DNA of 64,000 bases, taken from the NCBI RefSeq assembly GCF_000002425.4, contig NC_037264.1:14758808-14822807 (forward strand). Direction: 5' to 3'. Of the stretch, positions 47,195 to 60,474 are shown in pieces. The first letter of the stretch is position 1; the number at the start of each line of letters is the position of its first letter. Below the pieces are notes generated by a model that saw only the letters and a program-made list of their open reading frames with translations, was not told the DNA's origin and made no database searches. The DNA comes from Physcomitrium patens (lineage: Eukaryota; Streptophyta; Bryopsida; Funariales; Funariaceae). The position numbers and the translations under genes are program-made.

Positions 47195-50100
47195 ATGGAA
47201 AGTGCTGCTCAGGCAACTCTGACCGTTGCGTCGACATCAGTTTCGATGTTTGGACTGGATCGAAGTGAATTATCTTCATCGACAATGCGTCTCATACATT
47301 TTGGGTCGGCTCGTCACCTTGCTCCACCTCGCCGGCGGCAAACTAGTCAGCAGCGGCAGCTAACTCCGATCGTTGCTGTAGTCTCGCCCCGTCTGCCGAA
47401 TTTAGTCGTAAAGGATCCGAAAAATAATGTCCCATGGTTCATGTCAGCGACTGCAGAGACGGTTACTAAGGTTCTGAAGTCGATGGCCATGTCAAGGTTT
47501 AGTGCCGATCTTGCGGGTAGGTTGATGAATGATGCCTCTAAAGTTCTAGTCTACCTGGCCACTTCGTTCTGCGATTATCTTGAGGAGAGAGTCCTGCAGT
47601 TGTTGGGAAATGAAGATTCTTGCGATGGAGATACATGCTATTTTCTACTTGATCATTATGCTCCTGTTCCGGAGATGGCTCCAACGACAAACCTTCCCGT
47701 TTTCGGCAGCATTCCAGTATGTACCACAGCTGTTCACTACATTCTTTCCCAGGTTATCAATAATGAAAGAGTTCTGAACTTTACGAATGAAGGGACTCGG
47801 TTGTAAAAATATATTGTGGAAGTGACATATTGTCGAAATTTGTGCTTTTCATTCTGCTCACTGTTTCCATATTCTGTTTGTGGAAGGCATGCTTGGATGG
47901 AGAGTTTCTGCGCATAGGTCCCAATCCCAGATTCCAGCCACTAAACGGATATCACTGGCATGCACACTTCTCCCGGCCAGCTCGAGCTGGCTTTCCCTCG
48001 ATCTTCACGTACCTCAGTTTGTATACGCGGTGGAAGAAAGATGAATTGTGAAGCTTAATGATACGTTTCAGAATTTTTGTACTTCGACGCTAGATTTCTC
48101 AGGGTTCAGCAAAGGCCCTTCATGATCAGCATTCGCGCAGCAGATCTTTGGAGTATTCAATTCAGTGCATGCGTGAAGTAGGGTGTGGAATCACTAATCC
48201 CTATGCAAGTTAACGTACAAAGTTTTGTGGATGTCTAGGATTGATGGGGATGGAATGATACATGGATTGAGAGTCAAAGATGGGAAGGCCTCCTACGTGG
48301 CGCGTTATGTTCAAACGTCGCGGTTGCAACAGGAGGAGATGTATGGAGGTCCAAAATTCATCAGGGTGAGTCTCCAGTGCTGAGTGAATGATATGATATA
48401 ATGTTCCATTTCAGAAACTTCCACTGGCTGAGTGAAGGTTGGCCAGCAATGGAATTACCTGGTTGTTTATCATATTAGGTAGGGGACTTGCAAGGCATGC
48501 GGGGGCTATCAGTTGGCATAATAGAGGCGCTACGGAAGACCTTTGGCGTCCTTGATGGTTCCAAAGGAGACGGCACAGGTACCATCTTGCTGATCCAGTT
48601 GATACTGAGTCTCGCACTCAGTTGAAGTCATTCAATTGCAATGGCCTGAGAACCGAAGCATGTGTTGTGTGCGTCCTTCACTTGGGTCTCGTCCAGAAAT
48701 GCTAACCCATTCTGTGTATTCGGGATGGTGCAGGCAACACAGCCATGGTTTTCCATAACAACAAGCTTCTTGCGCTTCATGAGCGAGACTTACCGTGTAA
48801 GTCTCACACACACACATACACATACATACTCAACTCCCCAAATAAAAATAAAAAATCATATGACAAGTATAAGAAGAAAAAAAACCACTGATTCTGCTGT
48901 CATTGTTCTTTAAGGAAAAAAACCCATTAACGCATAAGACCTTGGCATGGTCACCATCTGCGTGCAGATATTATAAAAGTGCAGGATGACGGAGACCTTC
49001 AGACTGTAGGTCATGAAGACTACGACCACAAATTGCGACACCCATTCACGGCTCACCCAAAGATTAATCCTGTCACAGGTATGCATCAATTGACTCTTGT
49101 GCACTACCAGACACCCATCTCAGTTGTGTGGAAGTCATGGCTTATTTTAACCCTCCAAATGGGATGTTAGTCTAGGATCACTGAAGTCATCGCTAAACAT
49201 GCAATGCATCCAACAACATGCACGTCTGGTTTATCCTGGTTCGATCTTCGAAAATGGCAGGGGAGATGCATTTCTTCGCCTACGAGGTGGTGACTCCGCA
49301 TTTGATCTACCGCATGGTATCCAAGGATGGCGTTGTTGGGGGAGCCAGTACCAATCACACTGCCAGGTCCTTCCGTGATGCACGACTTCGCCATCACCGA
49401 GAACTACGCCGTATTCTTCGACCTTCCGTTGCACATAAATGTCGCGGTAAGGCTACTTAAATCTCCAAATAGAGGATTAGAGTATCACTTCTCCACCTTG
49501 TAAATGTCCTATCGATACGAGCTTGAAAATTGAACAAGCATGGCTCTAAAAGTCTATTTTTCAACCAATGCAGGGCTTGTTTTGTGGCGATTCCCTTTTC
49601 AAGTTTGATAGGCGTAAAGAGGCACGGTTGGGACTTCTACCACGATACGCAAAAAACGAATCCCAAATCCGGTGGTTCGAAATTCCGCCATGTTACATTA
49701 GCCACACACGTAAGACTATGCAGCCATACTCAATGTTTTATGTAAAGAAAATGCACTGTGGCATCTCAATTTATCCTCTTTTCAATGCTTCTCGTGTTAA
49801 CTAGTTGATGTGTTCTATTGTCTAATATTGCAGTAAATGCATGGGAAGAAGGGGATGAGGTGGTGCTCATTTGCTGTAGGAATGAGAGTTTCGATATCAA
49901 GCCATTGACAAAATCTAAGAGGGAAAATGGAATGACTTTGGGTTCCAGATTGTAAGTTCTCTTTCTCGACTGACTTGAATGCTCTGCAATCTTTTAGTTG
50001 GGGGTAGATAACCTTGAGGGCTGATTGATCTGCATTACATGTTGCGATGTACTCCCAGTCATTACATTTGACACCTCCACCATCAAAAAAATCTTCATAC

Positions 50101-50990
50101 AGATTCGAATTCAGGATGAACTTGAAGGATGGCAAAGTAACGCAAAGAGAGCTCTCGAACCTCTGCACTGAGTTTCCCAGAATCAACGAGGAGTACACTG
50201 GCAGGTGGGATCGTTTTTCAAACCACAAAATATACTACCATTCTAAGACCGAATGCTCTTTTCCCCTGCATGAAATTAGTCTTCGTGAGTGTACCAAATT
50301 AAAACGCAGCTGTTCTGTCGGATGAGCTGTTTCAGGAGAACACGATATGGATACTGTTCGGTATTCGATGACGAGGAGATGATCATAGGCGTCGCGAAGT
50401 ACGACCTCACGATGGAGCCATCACCTGATGCGTCTAGAGAACTGAAAGTAGGAGGCAACATAGTCGGCGTGTTTCATTATGGGCAAGAACGGACAGGACA
50501 CGAGGCAATATTTGTCCCAAGAAATCCTGGCAGCAACGGACTTGAAGATGACGGATACCTCATTGCGTACGTGCACGATAACACCACTGGGTATGAGCTT
50601 TCACAAGCACGTCAATGATTTCAAGCAAGCCTTTAGCTGGAGTAAATGTCAAGGTGTAGGATTGAGGTATCAGTTCCTTCGAGCAAAGAGTGAAGGAACG
50701 AGATAACCAGACGTAGGTGTGCTTCATTTCTTTGCAGAAAATCGGACGTAGTCATCATTGATGCAATTACGATGAAGGCAGAGCCGGTGGCAGTTGTGAA
50801 GCTACCGAGAAGAGTTCCTCTTGGATTCCATGCGTATTTTGTCTCTCAGGTTGGTCTAGTTTATTTTATCTCACCTTCGCAGTCTGATCAGTCTTGCGTG
50901 CAGATCCTGGTTTTGTTTGTCGTTTTGAGTTCCAGCATAACAGTGTGCTTTTGTGCACTCGTGTAGGAGCAACTACTACAGCAAGCGTGA
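47195..50990 (+). CDS. CCD1: CCD1-type carotenoid cleavage dioxygenase, one-base frameshift
   Basis: An Fe(II) enzyme that splits carotenoids or apocarotenoids, usually at 9,10 and 9',10', to give ionone-type products. Thirteen exons: 47195..47716, 47887..47957, 48239..48365, 48479..48578, 48734..48796, 48968..49078, 49261..49446, 49574..49709, 49834..49951, 50103..50204, 50336..50590, 50738..50849, 50967..50990; about 641 aa. Landmarks: [78 protein letters not shown], and end EQLLQQA. The four iron-ligand His are present (about residues 324, 372, 437, 628). Exon 7 needs one base less in the G run 49338..49342 to stay in frame. Intron 2 appears to start GC (47958). The N-terminus is about 100 residues longer than usual CCD1 and Ser/Arg-rich at first, so plastid targeting is possible. 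The many-intron layout fits CCD1, not the mostly intronless NCED/CCD4. Confidence 0.9.
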
Positions 50991-51530
50991 ACTACGAACG
51001 GGGTTTCTATCCAGCACCGAGACCGCAACTAGAAGGACTCACGTCACTCAAACAGTTCTCATTATACGTGACTGAACTGACGAGTTCAAGCCTTGTTACG
51101 GCCACAGAAGTTTCTCTTCACATCGTTCAATATCATCTCAAGATCTTTAGCAAACCTCACGCTGGATATTTATGTAACTAAGGGTGACATGCATAGGACT
51201 TATCACCTTTACAGACTTGCAGGATGTTTAAATCGATCAAAGCTAGCGACGCACGACTGGGAACGAAGTGCTCTGTGACATTCATTATACTTCGGACCAC
51301 CATTAGACAATCGAGAAGTATCAAATGCAAACTGTTGGATACCATTCAGATGTTACTTCAGGCCTCACTTCCATTGTTCATTGTGAATAGTTATTTGACT
51401 ACTCCTGTTCAAGGAGGAAAAAATGTTAACCATCTTAGTATTAAGAAAGAATTTTTGATTAGCAACAGAATTTTGAGCAATTTGGTATGATTGAAGAGTT
51501 GAAGCAAAATTGATATCAGAAGGTCAAGTG
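50991..51530. other. 3' flank of the CCD gene
   Basis: About 540 bp between the CCD stop and the copia LTR, likely 3' UTR and flank. Small open frames here carry no known domain. Confidence 0.5.
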
Positions 51531-52175
51531 TGTTGAAGATCAACAAGTTCTTACTTAGTTACCACCACATGAAGATTTATCATAGTAAGTTGCTAATAGT
51601 CAAAAGGCAGCAAAGGATTAAAAAAAAGTTACTATGGTGGCTAGGTTAAGATGAATCTAGCTCTAGTTGGAAGGATGAAGGTGACTCTTGATGAAATCCA
51701 TGTACTTGGGATGTAAACTCCATCTATAAGTAAAAGATGTTGGAAGTAAGAGATATCTTTCTCCACACTTTTCTTAGAGTGCAATCCTTGCTGATGCTAA
51801 GTGTTAGTAGTTTTTAGACTTCTTTTCTTCAATAGGTTATGGATCCACTCACATTTGCTTGAGTATTTTTTGAAGTTCTTTGAAGTGGTTTTGTAAATGT
51901 GGAATAGATCAAGTTGTTATTGCTGATGTTAGGATTTAGAAGTACCTAACTTTCAGATTCAGATGTAGATCTAGATCTTGGTTTGCTCTTACTTGTGGTT
52001 AAGAGCATTTTGGTATTGGTGTTTGGTTTTTCACCTTAAGGTAAAGTTATAGAATACTTGCATTGTGCTATTGCTGAGATAGATCCTTGGTGATCTAACT
52101 TTATAGTTTCATATCCTAAAGTTGATGATTGTATTTAAAAGGCCTCTTATAGTATATAGAAGTGATTTGTGAGCA
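51531..52175 (+). repeat. 5' LTR of copia element (3' limit uncertain)
   Basis: Starts TGTTGAAGATCAACAAG. The first 306 bp match the repeat at 56506. The rest is assigned to the LTR only because the likely primer site follows it. Confidence 0.6.
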
Positions 52176-52429
52176 TAAGAGTGATATTAGAGTGGCAAAT
52201 CAGATTTGAGACACTTAGATAGGTCATTAGACTTGTGAAAAGTCTTAGAAGTGAAGTTGAAAGTGTTTTTGAGAGTAAGAACACTAATTTGTTCACAAAG
52301 AAGGATTTTGTGATTCTAAGGCAACAAAACCTTCTTGCTGATTTTGAGAGCATTAAGACTTCTTCTTACAATCTTTTTTGATATAACTCTTCCTTAGACA
52401 TAGCTTCAAGTGAAGATGAAGGATTGAGA

Positions 52430-53115
52430 ATTATTTAAAAGTTTAGAAGTGAGAATTTCTACCATTGGAAGGTAAAAATGGAGCTTTTTTTGGCATCTTT
52501 GGATCTTTGGAATATTGTAGATGAAAGTGAAGAGGCTCTAAGCATAGATGTTGATATGAAGGAGAAGAAAGAGTTCAAACATTGTGAAAAGAAGGCTTTT
52601 GGATTGATTACAATCAATGTGGATGAAGCCAACTTCTCCCACATTAACTCTTGCAAAAGACCAATGGAAGCATGGAAGACTCTTTGCAACATCTATGAGA
52701 ATAAGAACTTATCTAATATCATCTATACAAGGAGGAAGTTCTTCACTTGCAAGATGGAAGAAAGTGTAGACCTCATGGTTCATGTCAATAAGATAAAGGC
52801 TCTTGCAAATCAACTAACAATTGTTGACAAGCCTTTAGAAGAAAGTGATATTGTCATGACCTTACTGATGAGCCTTCCCGAATCCTACAACTATCTTATT
52901 ATGGCATTGGAGTCCATTAAACTAAAAGAGCTTACAATGGATTATGTGATAGCAAGACTTGTCCATGAAGTAACCAAGAAGAAAGAAAAAGAGTCCCAAA
53001 GTGAAGATTTAGCTTTCTATTCATATCAAGACAAGGGCAACTATCCAAATCAATGAGGTAATGTCAAATTTTGCTCCATTTGTAGCAAAGTAGGCTATTT
53101 TGCTCAAAATTACTA
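52430..53115 (+). pseudogene. copia gag with degenerate zinc knuckle
   Basis: 52478..53056 reads MELFLASLDLWNIVDES, then SCKRPMEAWKTLCNIYEN and LLMSLPESYNYLIMALES, the usual copia gag core. A stop follows, then CSICSKVGYFAQNYY, a CCHC knuckle with His and the last Cys replaced. Confidence 0.85.
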
Positions 53116-53128
53116 CAAAGGGAGAAAG

Positions 53129-54430
53129 ATGGAGAAGGAGAATGTAAATACTATGCAAGATGAGTTTAGAGGACAAGATTATGTATTCACGACAACAAAT
53201 GGAACCTCTATGGCTACTATGTCAAGATGGATTGTGGATTCTGGTTGTTCCAAGCATATGACATCTTATAAGTATTCATTTGACACTTATGAGGCTATTC
53301 TAGCATCAAACGTGGTATTCGCGGATATTGGCACATGTGAAGCCATTGAAATTAACTCTATTATAGTGGAGGTGGTTATGAATGAATAAATCAATAGGAT
53401 CAAATTCAAAAACATCCTTCATATGCCTAAGATGAAGCAAAATCTACTTTCGGTGAGTAAACTTGTAATAGAAGGTTTTAAAGTTTAATTTTACATGAAT
53501 GGATGTTTTGAAAGAACATTGAGTGGAGACAAGGTCTTCAAAGGCTTGAAAGAAGGAAATTTATACTACCTCATTTGTAAGAAGGTGAATGGAGTGGATA
53601 TAGCCGTATTTATTGAATTTACATCAAACCAAGATAATTTGAATATATGGCATTGTCGCCTTGGCCATTTAAATATGAAGAGCATCAGAGAGCTCAAATC
53701 TTTAGTAAGTGGCTTAAATCTTAGTAATATAAGCTAAAATGCAAAATAACTTGCATGTAAAGGATGTATACAAGCAAACAATAAAGGACCTTATTTCCAA
53801 GGAATGTAACAACATGTGCTACCAAGTTGCTGGAGATTATCCATTTGGATGTATGTAGACCTATGAAGAATACAAGTATTGGAGGATCAAGGTATTTTCT
53901 CACTTTCAGTGATGATTATTCAAAAAAGATTTAGATCTACATTCTTACAGCCAAGAGTAAATGCTTTTGGAGGTTTAAGGAGTTTAAAGCACTTGTTGAA
54001 AAATAAAGTAAATGCAAGATCAATGTATTACATACGGACAATGGAGGTGAGTACATATCTAAGCAATTTGATGTTTATTTGAAGAATGAAGGAATTGCTA
54101 GACAAACCACAACTCTATATATTCCACAACAAAATGGTATTGCTGAAAGGACAAAGCGAACCATTGTACAAATAACAAGGAGCATGCTTCATGCGCAAAA
54201 CCTTACCTATGACTTTTGGACAAAAACTATAGTGAATGCAGTATATACAAGAAATAGGTGTCCAACAAGTGCTCTTGCATCAATGATATCACAAGAAGTT
54301 TGGAGTGGGATACAACCTTGCATTTCTTATATGAAGACCTTTGGTTGCATTGCATATGTAATAATACCATATTGTATGAGATCCAAACTTAATGCGAAAG
54401 GTACAAAGTATGTATTTCTTGATTATTAGA
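53129..54430 (+). pseudogene. copia protease and integrase fragments
   Basis: Protease: SRWIVDSGCSKHMTS (53129..53389). Pre-integrase domain: NIWHCRLGHLNMKSIRELKS (53495..53737). Integrase core around 54,030-54,430 with the DNGGEY region in another frame, then TTTLYIPQQNGIAERTKRTI and FGCIAYV. Frames change several times. Confidence 0.85.
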
Positions 54431-55069
54431 AAAGGTACTAAGGCATATAGGCTAATGTGCTTGAAAACCAAAAAGATCATCAAAAGTCATGATGTTGAGT
54501 TTTTGGAGTATAAGAGTACTTGTGAGCACTTAGAGATGTGTCCAAGTCGGAGTAATGATGTGTTTGTTGACACATTTTTGAATTCAGTAAAAAAATAAGA
54601 AAATAAAGACAATGAAGTTGATGAAGATGAAAAGTCAAAGAGGGTTGAAAAGATGAAGGCTCCTATAATTACTAGGACCAGCAATGAAAGAAATGAAGAT
54701 ATTGAAGATTGAGATGATGATAATGATGAAAAGAACCAACCATTGAATAAGAAATGACAAGGTTTAAGAGAGAAGAAGGTTGAAAAAGAATATAGAGTGC
54801 AACAAGGTGAATGTTCTTCTACAAGTGAAAGGAGATATCCTTTGAGAGAAAGAAGACAACGTGGCGAATAGTGGAAGGATCACATCTTCCCTCAAGTAAA
54901 TGAAGAACATGCAAATTTTTCTCTTCTTATTGATCCATTGTCTTTGTATGATGCTATAAAGTGTGAAGATGCAATCAAATAGAAGAAGGCTATAGAAGAA
55001 GAGTACCAATTTCTTATGGACAATGGTACATAGGAATTAGCACCTCTTCTAGTAAATCGATCTAGTATT

Positions 55070-56485
55070 AGTTGTAAGTAGGTGTTAAGGACTAATAGAG
55101 ATGCAATGGATGTGGTGGTAAGGCACAAAGCAAGATTACTTGCCAAAGAATATTCATAAGTTACTCGAATTGATTTTAATAAAAATTATGCACTCATTGC
55201 CAAATTCACCACCATTAAGACCATTGTAGCAATTGGGGCAGCAATGGATTTGAAAATACACCAAATGGATGTGAAGACAGCCTTTTTGAATAGAGAATTG
55301 TAAGAAGACATCTATATGTACAATAAGAATTTATACAATAAGAAAAAGGACATCTTGTGTGCAAATTGAAGAAATCCTTGTATGAATTGAAACAATCACC
55401 AAGGGCATGGTACCAACAAATTGACACTTTCTTTATCAATGAAGGATTTGTAAGGGGTGAGGCTGATCATTCATTGTATGTGATGAAATCTAGAAAGTTC
55501 TTGCTAATTTTTATCTTTTATATTGATGATTTGATCATCTTGGCTAATAATATGGAAAAGATGGATTGGATGAAGGCCAAATTATAGAAGGAATATGAGA
55601 TGAATGATTTGAGAGAGTTGCACTATTGATTGGAAGTGGAATTTATAAGAGATCATGATAATAAGACCACTACAATCAACCAAACTAAGTACATTGAAGA
55701 AGTATTGAAACAATTCAGGATGGAGGAATGCAAGCCCATTAAAACACCGTTAGAAACAAATTTGAAGTTGATAAAGGTCAGAGATGAAGAATTTGTATAA
55801 GTTGAAGGTGAGATGCAAAGTATTCCATACAAAGTAGTAATAGACTCACTCATGTATACAATAGTGGCTTCAAGAGTGAATCTTGTGTATGCAGTGAGTG
55901 TTGTAAGCCAATATATGTTTATGGCTAGACCATTGCATTGGATAACAGTAAAGTTGATATTGAGGTACTTAAAAAGTACAAAGGACTTCAAATTGTGCCT
56001 TGGTGGTAAGAAAATTAATTTGTAAGGTCATTGTGATGTGGATTGGACTAAAGATACAAATAATAGAAGATCCACAATTGGATATGTGTTCTTTATTGAA
56101 GTGGGAGCCATTTCATGGAATTGCAAGAAATAACCTACCATTGCAAGATCAAAGATGGAGGCAGAGTACATGGTAGCAAGTCATTGTGCAATGGAGGTGT
56201 GTTGGATAAAGCAACTCTTAGAAGATATTAGTCTAGTATAATTAGAAGCAATTCTAATTATATGTGATAATCAAGGATGTCTTGCATTTGCCAAGAATCC
56301 AAAACACCACTCAAGAACTAAGTACATTGATGTTCAACATTATTTCATATGAGAGAAGATTGAAGATGAAATAATAGGTATGAAGTATTGTACTACAAAA
56401 GACATGCTTGTTGATGTGCTTACAAATGCATTAGTGAAGGATAGACATCATGACTTGATTCAGAGATTAGGATTAAAAACCTTTT
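55070..56485 (+). pseudogene. copia reverse transcriptase and RNase H fragments
   Basis: RT N-terminus at about 55,100-55,300 (KARLLAKEYS, MDLKIHQMDVKTAFLN), palm at 55357..55587 (KKSLYELKQSPRAWYQQ and catalytic FYIDDLIILANN). RNase H at about 56,030-56,480 (DVDWTKDTNNRRSTIGYVFF, SKMEAEYMVASHCAMEVCW, HSRTKYIDVQHYFI). At least ten stops interrupt the region. Confidence 0.87.
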
Positions 56486-56505
56486 GAAAATTAGCAAAGT
56501 AAGAG

Positions 56506-56830
56506 TGTTGAAGATCAGAAAGTTCTTACTTAGTTACCACCACATGAAGATTTATCATAGTAAGTTCTAATAGTTAAAAGGCAACAAAGGATTAAAAGAA
56601 GTTACTATGGTAGTGGCTAAGGTTTTAAGGTAGCGGCTAAGTTAAGATGAATCTATCTCTAGTTGAAAGGATGAAGGTGACTCTGGATGAAATCTATGTA
56701 CTTGGGATGTAAACTCCACCTATAAGTAAAAGGTATTGGAAGTAAGAGATATTTTTCTCCACTTCTCTTAGAGTGCAATCCTTGTTGATGCTAAGTGTTT
56801 GTAGCTTTTAGATTTTTTTTTTTCAATAGA
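56506..56830 (+). repeat. 3' LTR of copia element, possibly truncated
   Basis: Starts TGTTGAAGATCAGAAAG after a short purine stretch. It contains a 20- to 25-bp insertion (TAGTGGCTAAGGTTTTAAGG region) relative to the left copy and loses similarity after about 56,828. Confidence 0.7.
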
Positions 56831-56933
56831 GTAGAGATTTTATTAGATCTTTTAGAGCTATCCTACAATTATTGTTGTCTTCTTGTATGGAGTGCATTCA
56901 ATAAAAAAATGAAATGGTTTTGAAATGGTATTA

Positions 56934-57331
56934 TGTCACGGACACAAAATATAGACTTGAAATCTAACAAGAAGTTCAAGAAGAAGTGGCAGAACTAGAT
57001 TAAACAGATGAGTACAAGAACAACACCAGAAAGGTGAGCTAGAACTCCAAGAGATGTGTTGTCGAGACTGAAGAACTCTTCAGCCTCGATCCCTATATAT
57101 ACTCCTACTTAGGAAGCTTCTCGAGCTACTTCTATTAACTAGGAAGCTTCTAGAAGATTCCAGAGGCTTCTTTTCTAGAAGGTTCTAGAAACTTCTCGAG
57201 CTACTTCTATTAACTAGGAAGCTTCTAGAAAGTTCCAGGGGATTCCTTTTTAGAAGCTTCTAGAAACTTCTCTTCTAGAAGGTTCCAGAGACTTCCTTTT
57301 TAGAAGCTTCTAGAAACTTCTTACCACTTTT
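56934..57331 (-). repeat. LTR-like fragment with an HSE array
   Basis: Starts TGTCACGGACAC, like the gypsy LTRs. It has the same layout on the minus strand: TATA (TATATATAGG, about 57,093) with inverted GAA/TTC repeats upstream. From 57,110 to 57,325 it consists largely of HSE pentamers in internal duplications of about 76 and 50 bp. TATTA occurs on both sides (56929..56933, 57332..57336), but the right end lacks the usual CA, so the limits and solo-LTR status are uncertain. Confidence 0.6.
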
Positions 57332-58480
57332 TATTATGAAATTCAATAATTTTTTTGTGGAGCATGTGATCATAAAGCATTTGATGATCAAAGTAGATTT
57401 AAGTGATCAAATTTATAGGTGGATAGTGCTTTCAAAAAAAATTGAAAATGTTTAGTGTAAGTATGGAAGAATGTACATCCAATTGGATTGTCTTCTAAAA
57501 TTACCAAAAGATGAGGGAACTGCACTTGTAAAAAATGATTCTAAATTCACCAAAAGATGTGAAAACTACACTTGTAGAAGATGAGTTCATGAAGAAACAA
57601 CTACTCACTATGACATTAACATTATTTACTTAGTATCATAATATTATATAATTCTTAAATGTATAAAACATTCAACCACTAAAGATAAAAAATAATTTGT
57701 AAAGGTTCAAAATAAATAATAAAAAATCTAATATTATTAGATAAAAGTTGTATTGGAATTAGTTGAATGGTATTTTTAAATATTTTCTAATAGAAATAAA
57801 ATTTCATAGATCTTAAAAACATATTATAATAGTAATTATAAAGAATTTGTTTTTAAGACAATTGATAAGTTTAAAAATTCTGAGATTTTTTGGTTATTTT
57901 TTGATGTATGTATAAAAACATATTTATTTTTATAAAAAAAACATGTGATGCATGCTAATAATGTGCTAAAAATTAATGTTATATGAATTCTTCTTTCATA
58001 CCTTCTATAATATTAATATCTCTTGTAAAATAGAAAATTAATTATATTAGATAAATTTATTCTCAATCTACTAATAGCATGATAAATATTTTGGTACAAA
58101 TCGAATTTTTAATTAAATATATAGAAGTATATGTAATTAAAACAAATGATTTAAAAAAAGTACTAAATTTTTGTATTAAAATAAGATTTTTGAATTTAGA
58201 CGCCTTATTAGTAATAGAGATCAATACCTTCTTGATATAAAAATTATAAATTTGACTACAAAGTTATAAATTTATTAATGAAAAATTATTCCAAATTATA
58301 TATTAATCAAAAGATATACTAAATAAATTAATTAAATGTTAAATAATATTCTAAAAGAATAATTTTAAATTTCAAATAAAATTGAAATAAAATAATAATG
58401 ATGGAATTATAGGCTTATTAAATAATATATAAGGTAATAATAAAAAAAATACTATTTTTCTTACATATAGATTAAAATTA

Positions 58481-58521
<41 letters not shown>

Positions 58522-60439
58522 TTAAAATTATTTAAACTTATATTTTTTAATAGAAAATAAATTAGTCTTTAGACTTTAATAGATTTTTTAAAACATATTT
58601 AAGCATTAGATAAAGTACAACAAAAAAGTACCCAACATATAAAAACCATCAAATATTCTTACCATAATATGGGCAACTTAAAGGTTAAAAAGATAAGTCT
58701 ATGTATATTTAATGATATTTTAATTCTATACAAAATATAATAGGATCAAGTAAGGTAGATAAATATAGAGATTTTATTTGATTGAATGGAAAGACTTATT
58801 AATTGACCATGTACCAAGGTTTTTATAAGATAAACAAAAGAGATTTCTTATTTGGCAAAATAGAAAGAAAAAGAATAATATTTAAAGAAATAAATATTTT
58901 GAAGAGGCATCAATACATAATAATTTAAGTGATAAGACAATTAAAGATTGAGATTAGATTTTTAAGACTATAAGATATTTTTAAGAATAAAAACATGCAT
59001 TAAGTATTCTTCATACATTTGTACTAATATAGTAATCAATAGATAAAAGAAAAATTATTAAATTTATCTTTCTTTAAGAAAAATTAGAAGGCAAGAAAAA
59101 TTTTAAAAAAGAAAAAAATACAATTGGATATATCTATTATATGACATATATTGAGAAGATTTATAGTTTTTTATGTATTTATAAAATAATGTGAAGATTT
59201 ATTATAAAATAAAATAAATTTATTTTTTAAAAATAAATTATTGGATTTAAAATCTTTAAATTTAATTATAGATAAATTAGATTAATTTGATAGATGAAAT
59301 ATCAAATAGTTATAAATTTATGTAAAAAAATTAAATGAAATTTTAGTATAAGAAAATCGTCACAAACTTTGAATTTATTATAATTTTAAAGATTTATTGA
59401 ATGATGAAAAAATTAAAAGAGATATTGGAAATGTATGAAAAATATTTGCACAAAATTAAACAAAAATATTTATGGAAAATTTAGATTTAATATTACAGAC
59501 AACATTCTTAAAATAGATTGCATATTAAAACAAATATCTATTAGCAAATAAGATTTTAAAAAAATTTAAAATAAATAAATTTAATTGTTTATTTTTAAAT
59601 GAAAAACTTCAAAAGTAAAAAAGAGATAAGTATTTCTAAAAAGAAAAAATGAAATTTTACAAAAGACTTGAATTAAGTTTTTTAAAATTAAAAAAAATAA
59701 TTAAAATTAAATAGTTTTTGAAAAGAAGTAGGTATCAGTTTATAGTTTAACAAGAAAAAATAAAAATGAAACAAAGATGTAATAAGCAATACAAAATCTA
59801 TAATAAAAAAATCTTGGTAAAAAGTTTTTAATATATTTTATAAGGCTAAAGATTCAACTATAACTATACTTATAAAATACATTAGAAAATTAAAAATAAA
59901 ATTAGTAAGGCTTAAAAAAGAAAATTAAATAATAAGATTATTTATCAAAATAATCAATAAAAAAAATTAATTGAAAGAAGATTATCTTTAAATTATATAA
60001 ATTAGAATAATTTTAAATTTATACTTAAAAGAAATGTAAAACATTTACCAATACATTAAAAAATGATATTTATTTCTTCTTCTTTGTAAAAAGAAAGAAA
60101 TATGTACAAGATAGAAATTAAACAACTATCATAAAAAAAAATTAAATTAAATGGTATGTGTTACAAGTATCAATACAGACATTAGTAATTAGGAGGATAA
60201 GAAAAGTTAGATAGAAGTTCTTAAAATTCCATTAATTAGATGATTTCTTATAAAGAAGCTTCTTAGAAGGTTAATAGATGTAGATTTGACTTTACAAATA
60301 TTTGTAGGTGATTGGTAGGTTGATAACTTGGCCAATAAGTTGGCCAAGTATTACTTATGTTGATTAGTTGTTTAAGTTGGCTACATGTTACACATTTTAG
60401 CCACTTATGATATAAATTAGCAATATGATATCATCCATA

Positions 60440-60474
<35 letters not shown>

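Larger units (their letters stand above)
51531..56830 (+). mobile_element. Ty1/copia retrotransposon, decayed
   Basis: Direct repeats beginning TGTTGAAGATCA occur at 51531 and 56506 and stay similar for about 300 bp. Between them, plus-strand fragments come in copia order: gag, zinc knuckle, protease, integrase, RT, RNase H (integrase before RT). Multiple stops make it inactive. The LTR 3' limits are unclear: the repeats diverge after TTCAATAG (51,836 and about 56,828), while a decayed iMet-like priming site (TGATATTAGAG, about 52,180) suggests the left LTR ends near 52,175. The right LTR may be truncated. Confidence 0.88.
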
